This document shows, one piece after another, positions 31,113 through 33,701 of a DNA stretch of 33,701 nucleotides. Each line of letters opens with the position of its first letter. Position 1 is the first letter of the stretch. A program made the position numbers and the translations under genes. The notes beneath the pieces are model-generated. The model was not told the origin of the DNA, made no database searches, and saw only the letters and a program-made list of their open reading frames with translations. The stretch is from an uncultured Bacteroides sp. (GTDB lineage Bacteria; Bacteroidota; Bacteroidia; Bacteroidales; Bacteroidaceae): contig CAMOWU010000032.1 in assembly GCA_946628545.1 (NCBI GenBank), positions 1 through 33,701 of the forward strand. Direction: 5' to 3'.

Positions 31113-33680
31113 ATGATGAACATCTCCCTCCGTCACACACTGACCGTATGCCTGCTGGCATGCGGCCTTTGTGCTTTCTCACAGTCACCCCGCAGCGAGA
31201 CCCTCATCACCAACTGGCGCTTTTCGCGCACCGATGCTCCAGCACAGTCCCAGACCAACTTCAACGACAGCAAGTGGCAGAAAGTCACTGTTCCCCACGA
31301 CTGGGCTGTCTATGGACCTTTCGACAAGGAAATCGACAAACAGACCGTTGCCATCGTCCAGAACGGTGAGAAGGAAGCCACCGAGAAGACCGGACGCTCG
31401 GGGTCGTTGCCTTGGATAGGTGTAGGATGGTATCGCACTCAGTTCAGCGTGCCTGCCGACTGCGGTAGTGCATGGCTCAATTTCGACGGAGCCATGGCCG
31501 AGCCCCAGGTCTATGTCAACGGACAACTCGCAGGCGAATGGAAATATGGCTATTCGGCTTTCAATGTCGATATCACACCGTATGTCAATAAGGATGGTCG
31601 TCCTAACACGGTGGCAGTCCGACTGCAGAATCTGGAGGAAAGCAGCCGTTGGTATCCCGGGGCGGGTCTTTATCGTCCAGTCACACTTGTCACCACCCAT
31701 CAGCGCCATATCATGCCTTGGGGCATCGATGTGCAGACCATGGACTGCAACACCTTCACCAATACGGCAAAACTCCAGGTGTCGGTCAACGTCTCTGCGT
31801 GGAAGGAAGGCGACATTGTCCGCTTCACCATTGATGGCAAGAACTTCGACCTCGACTTCCCAAAGATCAACGGTCTGCCCCAATACACCAATGCCAAGGC
31901 AGTGGTGGAACTCGACAACGCCCGCCTCTGGTCCATCGCCAAGCCTTATTGTTATGACGCCAAGGTGAGCATCATCGACGCGGGGGGCAATACACTCGAT
32001 GCCAAGACATTCAAGTATGGCATACGCAAGATCTCCTACGGAGAAGCCATCCAGGACATCACAGGTAAAAATGGTTTAGGTGGCTTCTGCATCAATGGCA
32101 TTCCTGTGAAGTTCAAGGGTGTATGTCTCCACCACGATCTCGGCATGCTGGGCAGCGCGGTCAACAAAGCGGCCCTGACCCGTCAGCTCCAACTGCTCAA
32201 ATCCATGGGATGCAACGCCATCCGAACCGCTCACAATATGCCGTCGCAGTGGCAGATGGATCTCTGCGACTCCCTTGGTATCTTGGTCATGGCGGAATCG
32301 TTCGACATGTGGAAATATGCCAAGTGCAAAAACGGATACGCGCGTTTCTATGATGAATGGTGGCGTCGCGACCTTCAGAACCTCGTCAGAGCCAACCAGT
32401 TGCATCCGTCGATCGTGATGTGGTCCATCGGCAATGAGATCCCTGAGCAGGGAATGAAGGAAGGCAACCGCATGACACGAGAGATGCAGGACTGGATGCA
32501 CCAGCTCGACCCCACACGACCTGTCACGGCGGGTATGGACCGTATCGACAATGCCCTCTCCACTGGATATGCCCAGATTCTCGACATCCCAGGAATGAAC
32601 TACCGCACACACAAATACGACATGGCTTATGAGAAACTGCGCCACGGATTCCTCTTGGGCAGTGAGACCGCCAGCACCGTTTCTTCACGCGGCGTGTATA
32701 AGTTTCCAGTGGCGTACAGCAAAGGAGCGAAGTACGACGACGGTCAGTGCTCGGGCTACGACGTGCAGGCTTGCTCATGGAGCAATGTGCCAGAAGAAGA
32801 CTGGGTGATGCAGGACGACCGTCCTTGGATGATGGGCGAGTTTGTATGGACGGGCTTCGACTACCTTGGAGAACCCACCCCATACGATGAGTACTGGCCC
32901 AGCCGCAGCAGTTATTTCGGTATCTTCGACCTTGCCGGACTGCCTAAAGACCGCTATTGGCTCTATCGTGCCCGTTGGAACAATCATCAGCACACCATTC
33001 ACCTGTTGCCTCACTGGAACTGGAAAGGACGTGAGGGAGAGGTGACACCTGTCTATTGCTATACCGACTATCCCTCGGCAGAACTGTTTGTCAACGGTAA
33101 AAGTCAGGGACGCATCAGCAAGAACACCACACTCACGGGTGCCGACGGACCTGCCTTCGATCGTTATCGACTGCGTTGGAATGAGGTGAAGTACGAACCT
33201 GGGGAACTGAAGGTCGTGGTCTATGACAAGGACGGACGAGTTGCTGGTGAGCAAGTCGTCAAGACAGTAGGCGAGCCCGACCACATCGAACTCATCGCCG
33301 ACCACGGGGTGGCAGGAGGACTGGCATCGTATGCCGACATGAAACCGACCGACGACCCCACGCTCGTGAGTCTTTCCGAACCCATCAAGGCCGATGGCGA
33401 GGACATTGTCTTCATCACTGCCGTGGCTGTCGATAAGGACGGAAATATCTGCCCCGACGCCGACAACCAACTTCAGGTCAAGGTAGGTGGAAACGCGCGT
33501 TTCCGTGGCATCTGCAATGGCGACGCCACTTCTCTTGAGGTGTTCACCCAACCCACCATGCGACTGTTCCACGGACGTCTCGTCATCGGTGTGCAAACCA
33601 CTGACAAGGCTGGCAGTATCAACGTGAAAGTCACAGGAAAGGGACTCAAATCCGCTTCCCTCAACCTGCAGTCCAAGTAA
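31113..33680 (+). CDS. Exported GH2 beta-galactosidase family enzyme
   Basis: This 855-residue protein has an N-terminal signal (HTLTVCLLACGLCAFSQ). Residues ~30-195 form the GH2 sugar-binding domain (NWRFSRTD, VPHDWAVYGPF, WYRTQFSVP, FDGAMAEPQVYVNG); ~200-305 the immunoglobulin-like domain; ~310-620 the TIM barrel, with KGVCLHHDLGMLG, acid/base Glu442 in WSIGNEIPEQG and probable nucleophile Glu518 in LGSETAS. GEFVWTGFDYLGEPTPY follows. The C-terminal part holds DUF4982-like and Ig-like domains. GH2 members cleave beta-galactosides, beta-mannosides or beta-glucuronides; beta-galactosidase is the closest reading. It is likely co-transcribed with the amylase. Two ATGs (31113, 31116) start it. 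Confidence 0.92.
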   Translation: MMNISLRHTLTVCLLACGLCAFSQSPRSETLITNWRFSRTDAPAQSQTNFNDSKWQKVTVPHDWAVYGPFDKEIDKQTVAIVQNGEKEATEKTGRSGSLPWIGVGWYRTQFSVPADCGSAWLNFDGAMAEPQVYVNGQLAGEWKYGYSAFNVDITPYVNKDGRPNTVAVRLQNLEESSRWYPGAGLYRPVTLVTTHQRHIMPWGIDVQTMDCNTFTNTAKLQVSVNVSAWKEGDIVRFTIDGKNFDLDFPKINGLPQYTNAKAVVELDNARLWSIAKPYCYDAKVSIIDAGGNTLDAKTFKYGIRKISYGEAIQDITGKNGLGGFCINGIPVKFKGVCLHHDLGMLGSAVNKAALTRQLQLLKSMGCNAIRTAHNMPSQWQMDLCDSLGILVMAESFDMWKYAKCKNGYARFYDEWWRRDLQNLVRANQLHPSIVMWSIGNEIPEQGMKEGNRMTREMQDWMHQLDPTRPVTAGMDRIDNALSTGYAQILDIPGMNYRTHKYDMAYEKLRHGFLLGSETASTVSSRGVYKFPVAYSKGAKYDDGQCSGYDVQACSWSNVPEEDWVMQDDRPWMMGEFVWTGFDYLGEPTPYDEYWPSRSSYFGIFDLAGLPKDRYWLYRARWNNHQHTIHLLPHWNWKGREGEVTPVYCYTDYPSAELFVNGKSQGRISKNTTLTGADGPAFDRYRLRWNEVKYEPGELKVVVYDKDGRVAGEQVVKTVGEPDHIELIADHGVAGGLASYADMKPTDDPTLVSLSEPIKADGEDIVFITAVAVDKDGNICPDADNQLQVKVGGNARFRGICNGDATSLEVFTQPTMRLFHGRLVIGVQTTDKAGSINVKVTGKGLKSASLNLQSK

Positions 33681-33684
33681 TCCC

Positions 33685-33701
33685 ACTCCCCTTGCAGGGT
33701 A
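33685..33701. repeat. Start of another G/C-rich palindromic element, cut by the window edge
   Basis: ACTCCCCTTGCAGGGT begins five bases after the GH2 stop and resembles the minus-strand reading of the 6-54 element. The rest lies outside the window. Confidence 0.5.

Overview
The window looks like a chromosomal segment of a Bacteroidota member, most likely Prevotella or a close relative. The evidence is several TAnnTTTG-type -7 promoter boxes with few Shine-Dalgarno-like sites, a fused FeoA-FeoB transporter with a small Cys-rich partner, a GH13 amylase with a VYDLQGR/GKKVLKK C-terminal tail of the Prevotella/T9SS type, and intergenic spaces full of short palindromic and tandem repeats. No tRNA, rRNA, CRISPR array, transposase or phage gene was recognised. 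The content is metabolic and regulatory core, not a mobile island.

Layout: (i) 62-4257, minus strand: an outer-membrane porin, an imelysin lipoprotein and a di-heme DUF1111-type lipoprotein, probably one cell-envelope operon. (ii) 4258-5560: a repeat-rich gap that ends in a promoter and what looks like a complete leader-peptide attenuator. (iii) 5561-11780, plus strand: ilvD-ilvB-ilvN-acyl-ACP thioesterase-ilvC, the common branched-chain amino acid pathway plus a lipid enzyme, closed by an intrinsic terminator. (iv) 11929-15894: feoAB and its Cys-rich partner (minus), divergent from a regulator that joins a complete RIC/YtfE-like di-iron domain to a LuxR-type helix-turn-helix. (v) 16123-18829, minus: a rhodanese/metallo-beta-lactamase lipoprotein, a CE1-like esterase and a TSCPD-domain protein. 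(vi) 18909-25309, minus: an ACT-domain protein, two adjacent phenylacetate-CoA ligases, iorB, iorA and an omega-amidase-type nitrilase, a likely module interconverting aryl-acetates and aryl-pyruvates. (vii) 25522-28394, minus: a sialate O-acetylesterase-like enzyme and a class I/II aminotransferase. (viii) 29029-33680, plus: a secreted GH13 alpha-amylase and a GH2 beta-galactosidase.

The most interesting points are: a 30-codon leader peptide rich in Ile/Val/Leu with mutually exclusive antiterminator and terminator hairpins before ilvD; the RIC-LuxR fusion regulator facing feoAB with all expected di-iron ligands kept but its N-terminal Cys pair lost; a CxxCxxC extension on the acetolactate synthase small subunit; the IOR/PaaK/PaaK/ACT cluster in which IorA lacks the ferredoxin domain; and the repeat landscape, with three composite palindrome arrays of the same architecture, palindromes that look like portable terminators, and private 7-, 8-, 9- and 12-bp tandem arrays that often touch or run into stop codons.
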